A DNA stretch of 5,211 nucleotides from DASXVX01 sp036504075 (GTDB lineage: Bacteria > Bacillota > Sulfobacillia > Symbiobacteriales > Symbiobacteriaceae). Under the pieces are notes generated by a model that worked only from the letters and a program-made list of their open reading frames with translations, was not told where the DNA came from and did not search any database. Shown here piece after piece: positions 4,405-5,211 of the stretch. Both the position numbers and the translations under genes were made by a program. The stretch is taken from NCBI GenBank assembly GCA_036504075.1, contig DASXVX010000005.1, positions 1 to 5,211 of the forward strand, given 5' to 3'. Numbering within the stretch: position 1 is the stretch's first letter; every line of letters begins with the position of its first letter.

Positions 4405-5211
4405 TACTGCGTTGACTTGGTCTGCGCCAAGGCATGTTTTATGTCTTGCGCGATCTTGTCCGGCCGGCCCACGCCCCAGAAATGCAGGAAGAACACCCGG
4501 GGCGACTCGTCCAGCATGTGGTTGTGAACGGCTGTGACAGCAATTTCGCTCTCGGTCAGGGCGCGCACGACGGGGGTCACCTCGCTCGCCAGCAGGACGA
4601 AATCGCCGGTAGTGGCCACGTCGTTCCCCGCCACCTGAAAGTTGATCGCGTGTGCTACGCCCATGGCAGGCGGGATCTCCATCCCATGCATCGCAATCGT
4701 ATCCGGCCGGGGGATGGAGAACTGGAGCACGTCACCGGTTCGGCTGCCCCGTCGCCCAAAGGTTCTTTCGACCACATCCAGCCTGGCATCCCGGGGGGGT
4801 TCGCCAGGCTGCTGTTCGGCCGGCGGGGTGCCCGTCAGAGCAAGGGCACGCTTGACCCGTTCCGCCAGGTTGAGTGGGTCACCTTCCCCGGCAATGTGGA
4901 GAAACATCACCCGCGGCGACTCGTGCAGGAGGTGATTATGCAGCGCCGTGACCTGAAGACCGCCTTCCACCAACTTGGCCATGACCGGCTCGGTCTCGGT
5001 GTCCAACAGCACCAGGTCGCCCATCATCATGCTGCGCGGGCCGGTGCCGTGAAATGCGACCCAGGACGTCAGCGCCAGCGCCGGGTCCAGCCGTACCGAC
5101 CCGATGTGGACATTCAAGTCCCGACGCGGAAACGTGACCCTGAACACGCCCCCTTGTATAACGCCTTTTCGACCAAGTACTTTCCCGACCCCGTCCCAGG
5201 TGGCCAGACTT
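4404..5211 (-). CDS. Two-repeat DUF1259 (LppY/LpqO family) protein, partial at right edge
   Basis: On the minus strand the frame is open from the window edge (first full codon 5210-5208) to TAA at 4406-4404, giving 268 visible residues. The similarity continues upstream of the GTG at 5147 (WDGVGKVLGRKGVIQGGVFR precedes TFPRRDL). The true start, and any signal peptide, therefore lie beyond the window. There are two DUF1259 repeats, about residues 5-127 and 143-265, joined by a proline/charge-rich linker. Each has a GDLVLL/GDFVLL strand, then VTALHNHLLHESPRVMFLH or VTAVHNHMLDESPRVFFLH. The histidines (HNH at 91-93 and H105; HNH at 229-231 and H243) are the most conserved feature and could bind metal; that is inference. 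Each repeat ends in a similar helix (AERVKRALALT and AQDIKHALAQT). The family is mostly of unknown function, with secreted or lipoprotein members in actinobacteria. Confidence 0.88.
   Translation of the reverse strand, partial: SLATWDGVGKVLGRKGVIQGGVFRVTFPRRDLNVHIGSVRLDPALALTSWVAFHGTGPRSMMMGDLVLLDTETEPVMAKLVEGGLQVTALHNHLLHESPRVMFLHIAGEGDPLNLAERVKRALALTGTPPAEQQPGEPPRDARLDVVERTFGRRGSRTGDVLQFSIPRPDTIAMHGMEIPPAMGVAHAINFQVAGNDVATTGDFVLLASEVTPVVRALTESEIAVTAVHNHMLDESPRVFFLHFWGVGRPDKIAQDIKHALAQTKSTQ

Noticed and set aside
4642..4935. + strand open frame antisense to the DUF1259 gene
   Set aside because: It has no family resemblance and no ribosome site; the opposite strand encodes a clear two-repeat protein through this whole stretch.

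Overview
This 5.2 kb window comes from a high-GC bacterium. It carries two intact-looking metabolic or stress genes and one small membrane gene, set among an unusual density of broken and rearranged genes. The CitB/DcuR-type two-component system, TRAP transporter and sugar-acid catabolic fragments, and the style of the chemotaxis-receptor tail, would suit a high-GC Gram-positive such as a Symbiobacterium-like Clostridia relative. That is a guess from gene style; no marker gene settles it.

Left part (1-566): the last 16 codons of an unidentified + strand gene and its terminator, then a long non-coding stretch. That stretch holds what looks like a small insertion-sequence remnant (about 263-398, with a transposase N-terminal fragment on the minus strand) and a strong terminator hairpin at 432-464.

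Centre-left (567-1960, minus strand): a complete CitB/DcuR-family response regulator (567-1244), translationally coupled to its histidine kinase. The kinase is a pseudogene: it has a one-base frameshift in a C5 run (1562-1566) and its sensor half is missing. It stops abruptly at about 1950-1960, exactly where the C-terminal half of a DctM-type TRAP permease begins on the opposite strand.

Centre (1957-2915, + strand): pieces of several genes lie end to end with no complete gene. They are the dctM C-terminal half, about 36 codons resembling a sugar phosphate isomerase/epimerase, the SAF domain of a UxaA-type (altronate/hexarate dehydratase family) protein, and perhaps a 15-codon gene tail. They end at a perfect 15-bp hairpin. 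I read this as the fossil of a sugar-acid uptake and catabolism locus, once divergent from its own two-component regulator, that has shrunk by several internal deletions.

Centre-right (2916-3812): a 59-residue membrane-anchored SHOCT protein on the minus strand (3020-3199), then the remains of a methyl-accepting chemotaxis protein. Its last about 28 codons lie on the minus strand, but the adjoining signalling-domain piece lies on the + strand, so a local inversion seems to have broken it.

Right part (3813-5211): a complete Dps/ferritin-like gene (+) that appears to lack several classical Dps ferroxidase ligands. It converges on a two-repeat DUF1259 (LppY/LpqO family) gene (minus) that runs off the right edge, and a shared hairpin lies between them. 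I saw no CRISPR array, rRNA, tRNA, or defence or biosynthetic system. The interest here is the decay and rearrangement and the odd Dps active site, not a clearly new system.
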